DNA of 7,258 bases from assembly GCA_026195755.1 (NCBI GenBank), contig JAPHRL010000190.1:1-7258 (forward strand). The letters are read 5' to 3'. This document shows, in pieces, positions 1-6,849 of the stretch (position 1 is its first letter; every line of letters begins with the position of its first letter). A program made the translations under genes and the position numbers. Under the pieces are notes generated by a model. It searched no databases and was not told the DNA's origin. It was given only the letters and a program-made list of their open reading frames with translations. The stretch comes from Kangiella sp. GTDB taxonomy: Bacteria; Pseudomonadota; Gammaproteobacteria; Enterobacterales; Kangiellaceae.

Positions 1-803
1 TAATCTTTTGCCAGTTGATCGAGATTTTCGGGACGAGCACCTCGCCAGGAATAGATCGACTGATCATCATCACCCACCACAGTAAAGTTACCAAACTGGC
101 CGACTAGATGTTTGATTAATTCATATTGGCTGGTGTTAGTGTCTTGATACTCATCAACCAATAAATAACGAATTTTGTTTTGCCATTTTTCTCTTACTTC
201 CGGATTGTCGCGTAACAACAGGGTTGGAATTAAAATCAGGTCATCAAAATCCACAGCATTATACGCTTTCATACTTCGCGCATATTTTTCGTAGACTTTG
301 GAGAAGATGAGCTGCTCTTGATCCTTGGCTTGATTGATCGCCTGTTCTGGAAGGATTAGGTCATTTTTCCAGGCTGAGATTTGTTGCTGTAAGCGAAACA
401 AAAGTTGTTTATCGCTTTCTGCTTCTTTAAAACCTAAATCTTTAAGTAAGGCGAGCGAGTCCTGATCATCGAAAATGGTAAAGTTGGACTTCATACCCAG
501 TTTTTTGTATTCGCGACGAATGAAATTGAGGCCAAAGTTATGGAAGGTGGAAACCGTTAAGCCTTGTGTAGCATTAGAGCCTGCTAATTTGCTGACTCGC
601 TGCTTCATTTCTCGGGCGGCTTTGTTGGTAAAAGTTACTGCAACAATATGGCGAGCTGGAATCTCTTTTTCTTTGATCAGGTAAACCATCTTGCGTGTGA
701 TAACACTTGTTTTACCGCTGCCAGCACCTGCTAACACCAAGAGTGGGCCCTGGGTGGACAAAAGTGCTTCGCGCTGTTTATCGTTGAGTTGTGGTAAAGA
801 CAA
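1..803 (-). CDS. rep: Rep ATP-dependent DNA helicase (UvrD/Rep superfamily 1), N-terminal 267 residues, cut by the left window edge
   Basis: Rep is a 3'-5' superfamily 1A helicase that helps replication forks pass protein roadblocks and restart. My reverse-strand translation is open from position 803 to the window edge. Visible motifs are the Q-motif region (Q10), Walker A GAGSGKT at residues 26-32, motif Ia TFTNKAAREM at 57-66, motif Ib STFHNFG, motif II VDEYQDTN beginning at V216, and motif III VVGDDDQSIYSWRG at 242-255. The DDDQSIYSWRGARPEN wording and the short N-terminus match Rep better than UvrD or PcrA. Rep proteins are about 670 residues, so roughly 400 are missing. An in-frame TAA lies four codons upstream, with no ATG or GTG between it and the conserved region. 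The start is therefore most likely TTG at 803-801, which puts the Q motif at the usual distance. No clear Shine-Dalgarno precedes it. Confidence 0.95.
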   Translation of the reverse strand, partial: MSLPQLNDKQREALLSTQGPLLVLAGAGSGKTSVITRKMVYLIKEKEIPARHIVAVTFTNKAAREMKQRVSKLAGSNATQGLTVSTFHNFGLNFIRREYKKLGMKSNFTIFDDQDSLALLKDLGFKEAESDKQLLFRLQQQISAWKNDLILPEQAINQAKDQEQLIFSKVYEKYARSMKAYNAVDFDDLILIPTLLLRDNPEVREKWQNKIRYLLVDEYQDTNTSQYELIKHLVGQFGNFTVVGDDDQSIYSWRGARPENLDQLAKD

Positions 804-821
804 AGTTACAGGTGGTTAATC

Positions 822-855
822 AAAACTGGCGGCAAGTTTAGCAAGTCGCCGCCAG
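822..855 (-). terminator. Probable intrinsic terminator after the persulfide dioxygenase gene
   Basis: On the minus strand a perfect 8-bp GC-rich stem, CTGGCGGC / GCCGCCAG (arms 848-855 and 826-833), encloses a 14-nt loop and is followed by TTTT then GATT. It lies 42 nt beyond the stop codon of the dioxygenase gene and only about 20 nt upstream of the rep start. The U-run is short, so termination may be partial. Because rep reads in the same direction, the hairpin could also act as an attenuator or lie in the rep leader. Confidence 0.6.
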
Positions 856-897
856 CAAAGACAATGGAAAATCATGAAAACAGAAGTCTTAGAATGA

Positions 898-1761
898 TTA
901 GCGGTTGTCTTTATCGACAAACAGAGGCAGTTTCAAATACTTACGTCCGTTCGATTCCGAGCAAGGTAGTTGAGCTGCACGAATATTAAGCTGAACTGAT
1001 GGATAAATTAAGCGTGGGACGGCAAGGGTTGCGTCCCGCTTGGTGCGAATGTCCACAAACTGTTGCTTATTATTGTTGGCTTGTTGTAGGTGAACATTGT
1101 GCTTCATATCGGCAACAGGTATACCCGTTTCAGCATTGCGTCCATCAGGGTAGTCGTGACATAACCAAAGCTTGTAGTCATCTGGAAATGAAATCAGTAG
1201 TTGCAGGCTGTCATATAGTTTATAGGCATCACCGCCTGGAAAGTCGCAACGGGCCGTACCTGTATCCGGATGAAAGAAGGTATCACCAATAAACAGGTTT
1301 CCTTCAATCTCATAACTCATGCTGTCGTTGGTATGGCCCGGTGTTGGGTAAGCAGTAAAATGGTAAGAACCAAAAGGTAGTTTCTCGCCTTTAGTCATTA
1401 ACCGGTCAAATTGACTACCGTCAATAGGCATATCAATATTAAAGAAGTCGCTAAAATGGCTTTGCACCTCTTTGATACCCTCACCGATAACAACCTGTCC
1501 ACCTAAATGATGTTTTATGTGTTGCGCCGCAGAAATGTGATCTGCGTGGGCATGTGTCTCCAGAACCCATTGTAAGGTAAGCGAATTTTGTTTAATGTAA
1601 TCAATAAGTTGGTTGGCGGATTGATAACTGACTTTGCCGGAACTTAAATCAAAGTCCATGACGGGATCGATAATAGTGGCTATTTTTTGATCAGGATCAA
1701 GAAGAATATAACTCCAAGTGCCAGTATCATCGTGATAGAAGGATTTAATTTTGATAGACAT
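898..1761 (-). CDS. Persulfide dioxygenase-type metallo-beta-lactamase-fold protein (ETHE1/Blh-like)
   Basis: Members of this family oxidise glutathione persulfide with O2 to sulfite and glutathione, a step of sulfide detoxification in the cytoplasm. The 287-residue product has the metallo-beta-lactamase fold signature THAHADH at residues 69-75, TPGHT at 140-144, GDTFF at 159-163 and a late LCHDY at 200-204. By family analogy H70, H143 and D160 form the mononuclear iron site. The block GTARCDFPGGDA (168-179) is typical of the ETHE1/Blh branch rather than glyoxalase II. The length is greater than human-type ETHE1 (about 250) and matches the Blh-like bacterial proteins found with BigR. I chose ATG at 1761-1759 because homologues begin close to this point and the predicted promoter would leave only about 8 nt before an in-frame TTG at 1776. 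The gene is divergent from the exporter operon and shares its operator region. Persulfide dioxygenase activity is inferred from family; other thioester or hydrolase roles are possible. Confidence 0.88.
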   Translation of the reverse strand: MSIKIKSFYHDDTGTWSYILLDPDQKIATIIDPVMDFDLSSGKVSYQSANQLIDYIKQNSLTLQWVLETHAHADHISAAQHIKHHLGGQVVIGEGIKEVQSHFSDFFNIDMPIDGSQFDRLMTKGEKLPFGSYHFTAYPTPGHTNDSMSYEIEGNLFIGDTFFHPDTGTARCDFPGGDAYKLYDSLQLLISFPDDYKLWLCHDYPDGRNAETGIPVADMKHNVHLQQANNNKQQFVDIRTKRDATLAVPRLIYPSVQLNIRAAQLPCSESNGRKYLKLPLFVDKDNR

Positions 1762-1790
1762 GCTATATTCAATCAATAAATTTGTTAATA

Positions 1791-1819
1791 AGCATAGTTT
1801 ATTGTTTGAATATTAGCAA
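1791..1819 (-). promoter_or_regulatory. Predicted sigma70-type promoter for the persulfide dioxygenase gene
   Basis: On the minus strand TTGCTA (1819-1814) and TATGCT (1796-1791) are separated by exactly 17 bp, each matching four of six consensus bases. The start site would fall near 1784, giving a leader of about 23 nt to the ATG at 1761. The -35 box lies wholly inside the first ATTAG-N6-CTAAT operator, so a repressor bound there would block this promoter. Confidence 0.5.
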
Positions 1820-1834
1820 ACACTAATCTATAAT
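1806..1834 (+). promoter_or_regulatory. Predicted strong sigma70-type promoter for the exporter operon
   Basis: TTGAAT (1806-1811) and a perfect TATAAT (1829-1834) are separated by 17 bp, with AT-rich sequence upstream. The expected start site is near 1841, about 23 nt before the first ATG. The whole spacer is occupied by one operator and the start site by a second, the arrangement expected for a tightly repressed promoter. Confidence 0.7.
1812..1827. promoter_or_regulatory. Operator 1, ATTAG-N6-CTAAT, between the -35 and -10 boxes
   Basis: Perfect 5-bp inverted repeat ATTAG / CTAAT with a 6-bp centre (CAAACA). It fills the spacer of the rightward promoter and covers the -35 box of the leftward one, so one bound dimer could silence both. 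Its half-sites and spacing are identical to those of operator 2. The half-N6-half layout resembles known ArsR-family boxes (for example ATCAA-N6-TTGAT of ArsR). The actual regulator is unknown and not encoded here. Confidence 0.7.
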
Positions 1835-1835
1835 A

Positions 1836-1853
1836 TATTAGAAATCTCTAATA
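1836..1853. promoter_or_regulatory. Operator 2, extended ATTAG-N6-CTAAT, over the predicted transcription start
   Basis: A perfect 7-bp inverted repeat TATTAGA / TCTAATA with a 4-bp centre (AATC) contains the same ATTAG-N6-CTAAT core (1837-1852) as operator 1. The centre-to-centre distance is 25 bp. It begins two bases after the TATAAT box and covers the expected start site near 1841. It could alternatively form a weak hairpin at the 5' end of the mRNA, but AT-richness and the twin copy argue for a protein-binding site. Confidence 0.75.
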
Positions 1854-1863
1854 AAGGTCTGGA

Positions 1864-4389
1864 ATGGAAGGTCCTATGAAACAGTCACTGCTTAAATTCT
1901 CAATGACGAAGCCTAAATGGGTATTCCTCATCACATTGCTTTTAACAGCAATTACCGGGGCCATGATTCCGAATATTGTGGTGGATACGGATCCGGAAAA
2001 CATGTTGGCTGAAGACCAGGCATCAAGGGTCTATCATAATGACGTCAAAAGTCGCTTTGACCTGTACGACATCATTGTGGTGGGTGCGGTCAATCACAGT
2101 GAGCAGGGTATTTATAACCCACAATCGTTGCAGGCCATTAAAGAGTTAACCGATGGCATTGCCGAAATTGACGGTGTAGTGGCATCCGACATGATGGCGC
2201 TGTCGACTGTGGATAATATAAGTCAGGAAGGTCCAGGCACCATTCGATTTGAGTGGTTAATGAAGGAGGCGCCTGTAACGCAGAGCAGGGCTGACTGGAT
2301 TAATCAACAAGTAGAGCGATTACCATTATTACAAGATACTCTGGCATCAGCCGATGACAAGGCAACAGCCATTTATGTGCCGATTCTGAATAAAGATGAG
2401 AGCTATCGAATATCGGAAGAAATTCGTGGCTTAATGAGTCAGCTCGACTCAGATGATGAATACCATATTACAGGCCTGCCAGTAGCAGAAGATACATTCG
2501 GCTATCAAATGTTTGTACAGATGGGTATTTCAGCACCATTAGCCGCTTTAGTGATCTTTATCTTGATGTGGGTTTTCTTCCGCAATTTTAAGTTTATTGC
2601 GGCGCCGATGATTATTGCTATGGCAACGGTGATCATTACTATGGGTCTATTGATCGGCATGGGCTTTACCGTGCATATCATGAGCTCAATGATTCCGATC
2701 TTTTTGATGCCGATAGCGGTGGTTGATTCAATCCACATAATGTCTGAATTTTCAGACAGCTATAAGCCAGGCCGAGACCGAAAAGAAGTGATTAAAGAGG
2801 TGGTTGGACACTTATTCACACCAATGTTGTATACCAGTGTCACTTCAGCGGTAGGTTTCTTCTCGTTATTGCTAACGCCGATTCCACCAGTTCAAATTTT
2901 TGGTGCATATGTGGGCTTCGGGATATTGTTTGCCTTCCTCTTAACTATTATTTTTATTCCAGCCTATCTAGTTGCGCTGAAGCCTAAAGCCTTGGCGTCG
3001 CTGCAAACAGAAGCGAAAAAAGAAGGTGTCTTACAAAAGGTATTACACAAGGTTGGAAAAAATAGCTTGGCAGCAAGTAAGTTAGTCACTGTTTCATTTG
3101 TAGCGGTCGTGGCATTAAGTATTTGGGGAATTACACAAATTCAAATTAATGATAACCCGGTGCGATGGTTTAAAGCAGGTCATGAAATACGAGTTGCAGA
3201 TAAAGTGTTAAATCAGCACTTTGCGGGAACATATGATGCGTACTTGGTGTTAGAAGCTGATGAGTCAGCAGCAAAAGATGCCTGGATGAATACGGTTGGC
3301 GCGATTGAGGATCCATCCTTAAAAGCAGAAGTAGAAACCATCATGCAAAATGACAACCAACTAACAACTCAGCTGAACCAAGTGATGATGCTACTAGAGG
3401 ATAAGTTGTTTGATGCAGCAGATAAGCAAGCAGAGGTGCTGGAATATTTGATAATGGAAGCTGATGAAGCACGGATTGAAGTGGCTTATTTTCAGCAACC
3501 TGAAATATTGCATGACATTGAACAGCTTCAAGAAGCTTTAGCTAAAAGCGGTTATGTAGGCAAAAGTAACTCATTAGCTGATGTGGTGAAAACGGTGACT
3601 CGAGAATTAAAAACAGGTCAAGCAAAAGATTTTGTCATTCCCGAGAGTCAGAACGGAGTTGCGCAAGCATTGTTGCAATATCAATCATCTCACCGTCCAC
3701 AAGACTTGTGGCACATGGTAACAAAAGAATACAGTTCGACGGCAATTTGGTTGCAGTTAACCAGCGGTGACAATCAAGACATGACGCAAGTAGTGGAATT
3801 CGTTGATCAGTATTTTGCAGACAATCCATTACCAGAAGGTGTTGAGGCACATTGGGCGGGTAAGAGCTATCTAAATATGGTATGGCAGGATGAAATGGTT
3901 GCCGGAATGTTAGACAGCTTAATGAGTGCCTTTGTCGTGGTGCTGCTTATGATGATCATTTTGTTCCGCAGTGTATTGTTTGGTTTATTGGCCATGCTTC
4001 CGTTAAGCATCACGATATTGTTTATTTATGGTCTGATAGGTTGGGTTGGCAAAGATTATGATATGCCAATTGCAGTTCTATCGTCGTTGACTCTGGGCTT
4101 ATCGATTGACTTCGCAATCCACTTTTTGGAGCGGGCAAGAGAAATCTTTAAGCAAACCGGTGATTTCAAAAAGACCATGGGCAAAATGTTCGAAGAACCA
4201 GCATCAGCCATCAGCCGTAATGCGATTGTTATTGCGATTGGATTTACTCCATTGTTGTTCGCGCCACTAGTGCCATACATAACTGTTGGTTTCTTCCTGG
4301 CGACTATAATGGCTGCATCGGCAGCGGTAACTTTAGTGTTGTTACCGGTGGCATTAAAAGCCACACGCAGATGGGCATTTAAATCTTAA
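1864..4389 (+). CDS. RND/MMPL-superfamily exporter (inner-membrane permease)
   Basis: An 841-residue inner-membrane protein with the duplicated RND fold of the MMPL/HpnN-like branch, which uses the proton gradient to move lipids and other hydrophobic molecules toward the outer membrane. Segment TM1 is at about 19-40, followed by a VDTDPENML motif and a large periplasmic loop to about 220. TM2-TM6 lie at roughly 222-239, 244-268, 272-292, 321-338 and 345-371. TM7 lies near 407-425, a second periplasmic loop runs to about 680, and TM8-TM12 occupy about 686-832. Matching acidic residues sit in TM4 (D288, followed by SIH) and TM10 (D749, followed by FAIH), the likely proton relay. The ATG at 1864 has AAAGG six bases upstream; ATG at 1876 is an alternative start four residues later. 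It is the first gene of a four-gene operon, 11 nt before the LolA-like gene. No HAE1-type adaptor gene is present, which fits a lipid-type system rather than a tripartite drug pump. The substrate cannot be read from the sequence. Confidence 0.9.
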   Translation: MEGPMKQSLLKFSMTKPKWVFLITLLLTAITGAMIPNIVVDTDPENMLAEDQASRVYHNDVKSRFDLYDIIVVGAVNHSEQGIYNPQSLQAIKELTDGIAEIDGVVASDMMALSTVDNISQEGPGTIRFEWLMKEAPVTQSRADWINQQVERLPLLQDTLASADDKATAIYVPILNKDESYRISEEIRGLMSQLDSDDEYHITGLPVAEDTFGYQMFVQMGISAPLAALVIFILMWVFFRNFKFIAAPMIIAMATVIITMGLLIGMGFTVHIMSSMIPIFLMPIAVVDSIHIMSEFSDSYKPGRDRKEVIKEVVGHLFTPMLYTSVTSAVGFFSLLLTPIPPVQIFGAYVGFGILFAFLLTIIFIPAYLVALKPKALASLQTEAKKEGVLQKVLHKVGKNSLAASKLVTVSFVAVVALSIWGITQIQINDNPVRWFKAGHEIRVADKVLNQHFAGTYDAYLVLEADESAAKDAWMNTVGAIEDPSLKAEVETIMQNDNQLTTQLNQVMMLLEDKLFDAADKQAEVLEYLIMEADEARIEVAYFQQPEILHDIEQLQEALAKSGYVGKSNSLADVVKTVTRELKTGQAKDFVIPESQNGVAQALLQYQSSHRPQDLWHMVTKEYSSTAIWLQLTSGDNQDMTQVVEFVDQYFADNPLPEGVEAHWAGKSYLNMVWQDEMVAGMLDSLMSAFVVVLLMMIILFRSVLFGLLAMLPLSITILFIYGLIGWVGKDYDMPIAVLSSLTLGLSIDFAIHFLERAREIFKQTGDFKKTMGKMFEEPASAISRNAIVIAIGFTPLLFAPLVPYITVGFFLATIMAASAAVTLVLLPVALKATRRWAFKS

Positions 4390-4394
4390 GGAGG
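4388..4394 (+). promoter_or_regulatory. Ribosome binding site fused to a stop codon
   Basis: AAGGAGG overlaps the exporter's TAA stop (4387-4389) and lies six bases before the ATG at 4401. This consensus-grade site suggests strong, possibly coupled translation of the LolA-like protein. Confidence 0.8.
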
Positions 4395-4400
4395 CTTTAC

Positions 4401-5237
4401 ATGAAAAGCTTACAGAAAAGTACGAAGAAAAAAGTATTAACGTTATTGTTAGCAGGTCTAACAGCGCCAATGATGACTGCAAGCCTACACGCTGCAGAAA
4501 GCGAGATGAGTGTTGAAGAAATTATCAGCAAAGCAAATAAAGTCTCATACTATGCTGGCGATGATGGACGCAGCGATGCGCGAATGATGATTGTGGATAA
4601 AGATGGTAATCGCCAGTTGAGACAATTTGTTATCTTACGCAAAGATATAAAAGATGAAGGCGATCAAAATTTCTTGGTCGTATTCAGTCGTCCCTCTGAT
4701 GTACGAGGAACTGTATTTTTAGTCAATAAGCATGTAGACCGTGATGATGACCGCTGGTTATATTTACCGGGACTTGATTTAGAAAAACGTATCTCAGCAG
4801 GTGATAAGCGCACCAGCTTTGTTGGTTCGGATTTCTTTTATGAAGATGTGTCAGGTCGTAATCCTGCGCTGGATAATCATGAACTGTTGGAAGTCACCGA
4901 TACGGCCTACATTGTAAAAAATATTCCTCAAGACGAAAGTAATGTGGAGTTTTCCTACTACATTGCCAATATCAACAAAGAAACATTCCTGCCAATGACG
5001 GTGGAATACTTTAATAAAAAAGGTGAAGTCTATAGACGTATGGATGTGGCTGAAGTAGAAGAGATTCAGGGTATCCCTACAGTTATGAAGTCGAAAATTT
5101 CAAACTTGGAAACCGGCAGCGCAACCTATATGGAATTCCGTCGTCCGGTCTATAACATTGACGTACCGGAGGATGTCTTTACTTCACGTTCGTTAAGAAA
5201 TCCGCCACGCGAATGGTTGGAAGCTAAGCAAGAATAG
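4401..5237 (+). CDS. Periplasmic LolA-like protein (outer membrane lipoprotein-sorting protein family)
   Basis: The 278-residue product starts with a Sec signal peptide: a basic stretch (KKK at 9-11), a hydrophobic core at about 12-28, and a likely cut after A31 or A32. The mature part matches the LolA-like family annotated as 'outer membrane lipoprotein-sorting protein', distinct from LolA itself. Diagnostic stretches are YYAGDDGRSDARM (50-62), RPSDVRGT (97-104), DRDDDRWLYLPGLDLEKRI (113-131) and TSFVGSDFFYEDVSGR (138 onward), then a C-terminal NPPREWL. LolA-like folds are open beta-barrels with a hydrophobic cavity, so the protein probably carries a lipid or lipoprotein across the periplasm between the RND pump and the outer-membrane barrel encoded next. 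There is no lipobox cysteine after the signal peptide, so it should be soluble. The start is fixed by the excellent ribosome binding site six bases upstream. The family is well conserved beside MMPL genes, but I know of no assigned substrate. Confidence 0.87.
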   Translation: MKSLQKSTKKKVLTLLLAGLTAPMMTASLHAAESEMSVEEIISKANKVSYYAGDDGRSDARMMIVDKDGNRQLRQFVILRKDIKDEGDQNFLVVFSRPSDVRGTVFLVNKHVDRDDDRWLYLPGLDLEKRISAGDKRTSFVGSDFFYEDVSGRNPALDNHELLEVTDTAYIVKNIPQDESNVEFSYYIANINKETFLPMTVEYFNKKGEVYRRMDVAEVEEIQGIPTVMKSKISNLETGSATYMEFRRPVYNIDVPEDVFTSRSLRNPPREWLEAKQE

Positions 5238-5244
5238 GCTTATT

Positions 5245-5250
5245 AAAAGG
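5245..5250 (+). promoter_or_regulatory. Ribosome binding site for the barrel gene
   Basis: AAAAGG lies four bases before ATG 5255 and seven before the adjacent ATG 5258. The spacing slightly favours the second ATG, which would shorten the protein by one residue. Confidence 0.55.
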
Positions 5251-5254
5251 ACAG

Positions 5255-6586
5255 ATGATGAGTAGCAAAACTCGAATTTTAAAATGGCTTATGGTGGGTG
5301 GTGTAATAACTGCCCAGGGGTTACCCGTCTTAATTGCTGCGGAAGAAGATTCATCGGGTGAAGAGTGGGGTGATGTCTGGGAAGAGGAATGGGATGAAAA
5401 GGAATCATCCAACTGGTCATGGGCCGGCTTTTTGGAAGCAGGATACGGTCGACGACTGCAAACTGATCCATTGTTCGAAGATAAAGAAACCTTGAATGAG
5501 CTTCGAGGACACCTGGAAGCAGATTATAAAGGCGAAGAAGTAGATTTCAGTTTCCGCGGTGACACCTGGTATGACGGTGTCACCGATGAATTGGAATTAG
5601 ACATTCGAGAGCTGGCCTGGAGTTTTTCTGCATTTGGTAATACGGATTTTAAAATTGGACGTCAGATCAGTACCTGGGGAACAGGCGATCTTGTGTTCCT
5701 AAATGATTTGTTCCCAAAGGATTGGCAATCGTTCTTTTCAGGACGTGAAGATACTTATTTAAAAGCACCGGCCAATTCGGTTCGAGTGACTAGCTATTTT
5801 GATGCAATTAACCTGGATTTGGTGTGGACACCAGTGTTTGAAGAAGATCGCTATATCAACGGGGAAAGGTTTTCTTTGTTTAATCCAATAGTGGGTGACA
5901 ATATTGGTGGCTTTGATGTAGTCAATCCAGTGGAGCCCGATCACAACTTTGGCAATAGCGAAATTGCTTTGAGGCTGTATAAAAATATCGAAGGGACTGA
6001 GTACGCCTTATACGGTTATCGAGGATTCGATAAGCAGCCAGTTGGAATTACCAATAGTTTTCAACCAACCTTCCATCGTAAAGATATTTTTGGTGCCAGT
6101 GTTCGAGGAAGCATTGAAACTGGACTTTATAATTTTGAGGTGGCTTATCATGATGCGGTAGAAGACAGTAAAGGCACCAATCCCTTCGTAAAAAATTCGC
6201 AATGGCGATTTTTGGCCGGTTACGAAACCGAGGTGGCGACCCGATTAACCCTAGGTCTGCAATATTATCTGGAGTGGACACAAGATTATGATCAGTTGAT
6301 CGCAAATTCGCCGTTTCCACAGTTCGAAGGGGAAGAGAAGCGCCACCTAGTTACAACGCGGATAACTTATAGAACTGCAAAAGACCAATTTGTATGGTCT
6401 TTATTTGCGTTTTATTCGCCAAGTGATGATGACAGTTATTTACGCCCAAGTGTGAATTATCGTTTCAGTGATGAATGGTTATTCACGGTTGGTGCAAACC
6501 TATTCAGTGGCCAGGAGGACCATACTTTCTTTGGCCAGTTTGAAGATGCAAGTAACGCGTATTTGCGTGTGAGATATCAATTTTAG
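5255..6586 (+). CDS. Predicted outer-membrane beta-barrel protein (DUF1302/porin-like architecture)
   Basis: The 443-residue product has a signal peptide (hydrophobic core about 8-27, likely cut after A28 or A29). It then has a very acidic, Trp-rich segment (30-50) and a long region of alternating polar and hydrophobic stretches with many aromatic residues, as in transmembrane beta-strands. It ends in YLRVRYQF, whose terminal Phe is the classical BAM assembly signal. The motif GRQISTWGTGDLVFLNDLFP (from residue 135) resembles the 'GRQ-WG-D-P' signature of DUF1302-type barrels often encoded beside RND exporters and LolA-like or DUF1329 proteins. I could not confirm family membership without a profile search. 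Encoded 17 nt after the LolA-like gene, it is probably the outer-membrane station of the same pathway, either inserting the cargo or exporting it. It is unlikely to be TolC-like: there are no long coiled-coil helices. The exact start is ATG 5255 or 5258. Confidence 0.8.
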   Translation: MMSSKTRILKWLMVGGVITAQGLPVLIAAEEDSSGEEWGDVWEEEWDEKESSNWSWAGFLEAGYGRRLQTDPLFEDKETLNELRGHLEADYKGEEVDFSFRGDTWYDGVTDELELDIRELAWSFSAFGNTDFKIGRQISTWGTGDLVFLNDLFPKDWQSFFSGREDTYLKAPANSVRVTSYFDAINLDLVWTPVFEEDRYINGERFSLFNPIVGDNIGGFDVVNPVEPDHNFGNSEIALRLYKNIEGTEYALYGYRGFDKQPVGITNSFQPTFHRKDIFGASVRGSIETGLYNFEVAYHDAVEDSKGTNPFVKNSQWRFLAGYETEVATRLTLGLQYYLEWTQDYDQLIANSPFPQFEGEEKRHLVTTRITYRTAKDQFVWSLFAFYSPSDDDSYLRPSVNYRFSDEWLFTVGANLFSGQEDHTFFGQFEDASNAYLRVRYQF

Positions 6587-6591
6587 GAGGT
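6585..6591 (+). promoter_or_regulatory. Ribosome binding site fused to the barrel stop codon
   Basis: AGGAGGT overlaps the barrel gene's TAG stop (6584-6586) and sits seven bases before the GAGG-to-ATG 6598 junction. It is a near-perfect anti-16S match, repeating the layout seen at 4388 and confirming that the small downstream reading frame is translated. Confidence 0.8.
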
Positions 6592-6597
6592 AATCCT

Positions 6598-6825
6598 ATG
6601 GAACAGAAAAAAATGACCGCAGAAAGAGTACTGATGGCTTTCGCCGGTTTTATGGTTTTATTATCAGTGGTATTAACCTGGTACCTACATCCTTATTGGT
6701 TATGGTTAACGGTATTTGTTGGCGCGAATCTGTTTCAATCGGCATTTACCGGGTTCTGTCCGGCTATGATGGTGATAAAGAAATTAGGGTTCAAAACCGA
6801 AAGGCAGGCAGCAACAGGATCTTAG
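6598..6825 (+). CDS. YgaP-like small membrane protein (DUF2892 family)
   Basis: A 75-residue protein with two predicted transmembrane helices, about 11-30 and 33-52, ending in a basic cytoplasmic tail. The block GANLFQSAFTGFCPAMMVIKKLG (42-64) is the hallmark of the stand-alone DUF2892/YgaP transmembrane family, including a conserved Cys (C54) in GFCP. In E. coli YgaP the same membrane domain is fused to a rhodanese domain; here a separate rhodanese gene lies about 140 bp away on the opposite strand. The role is unproven; membrane anchoring of sulfur transfer or export of a sulfur species has been discussed for the family. The strong ribosome binding site supports the start at 6598; an ATG at 6613 is a weaker alternative. 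It is the last gene of the operon, so it should be expressed with the exporter, LolA-like and barrel proteins. Confidence 0.85.
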   Translation: MEQKKMTAERVLMAFAGFMVLLSVVLTWYLHPYWLWLTVFVGANLFQSAFTGFCPAMMVIKKLGFKTERQAATGS

Positions 6826-6849
6826 TAAGAAGTAGGGTTTGTATAATCT

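Noticed and set aside
475..684. A 69-codon plus-strand reading frame inside the rep region
   Set aside because: It is antisense to conserved helicase motifs on the minus strand, and its product resembles nothing known.
857..880. A rep promoter made of TTGTCT and TAAACT on the minus strand across the hairpin
   Set aside because: Both boxes match only four of six bases with an 18-bp spacer overlapping the terminator stem; the support is too weak to annotate.
999..1292. A 97-codon plus-strand reading frame opposite the dioxygenase gene
   Set aside because: It lies wholly antisense to a clearly recognisable metallo-beta-lactamase-fold gene, shows no family signature and has no convincing ribosome binding site.
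1762..1776. An upstream TTG start for the dioxygenase gene adding five residues
   Set aside because: The predicted promoter would leave about 8 nt of leader, there is no Shine-Dalgarno before it, and the ATG at 1761 fits the usual N-terminus of the family.
1864..4389. The exporter as a drug-efflux pump of the AcrB/HAE1 type
   Set aside because: It is about 200 residues shorter than AcrB, its loops are not HAE1-like and no membrane-fusion adaptor or TolC-like gene accompanies it.
4401..5237. The LolA-like gene as lolA itself
   Set aside because: The protein is longer than LolA (about 200 residues). It carries the YYAGDDGRS, RWLYLPGL and SFVGSDFFYEDVSGR blocks of the separate LolA-like sorting family, and lolA is normally next to ftsK or rarA.
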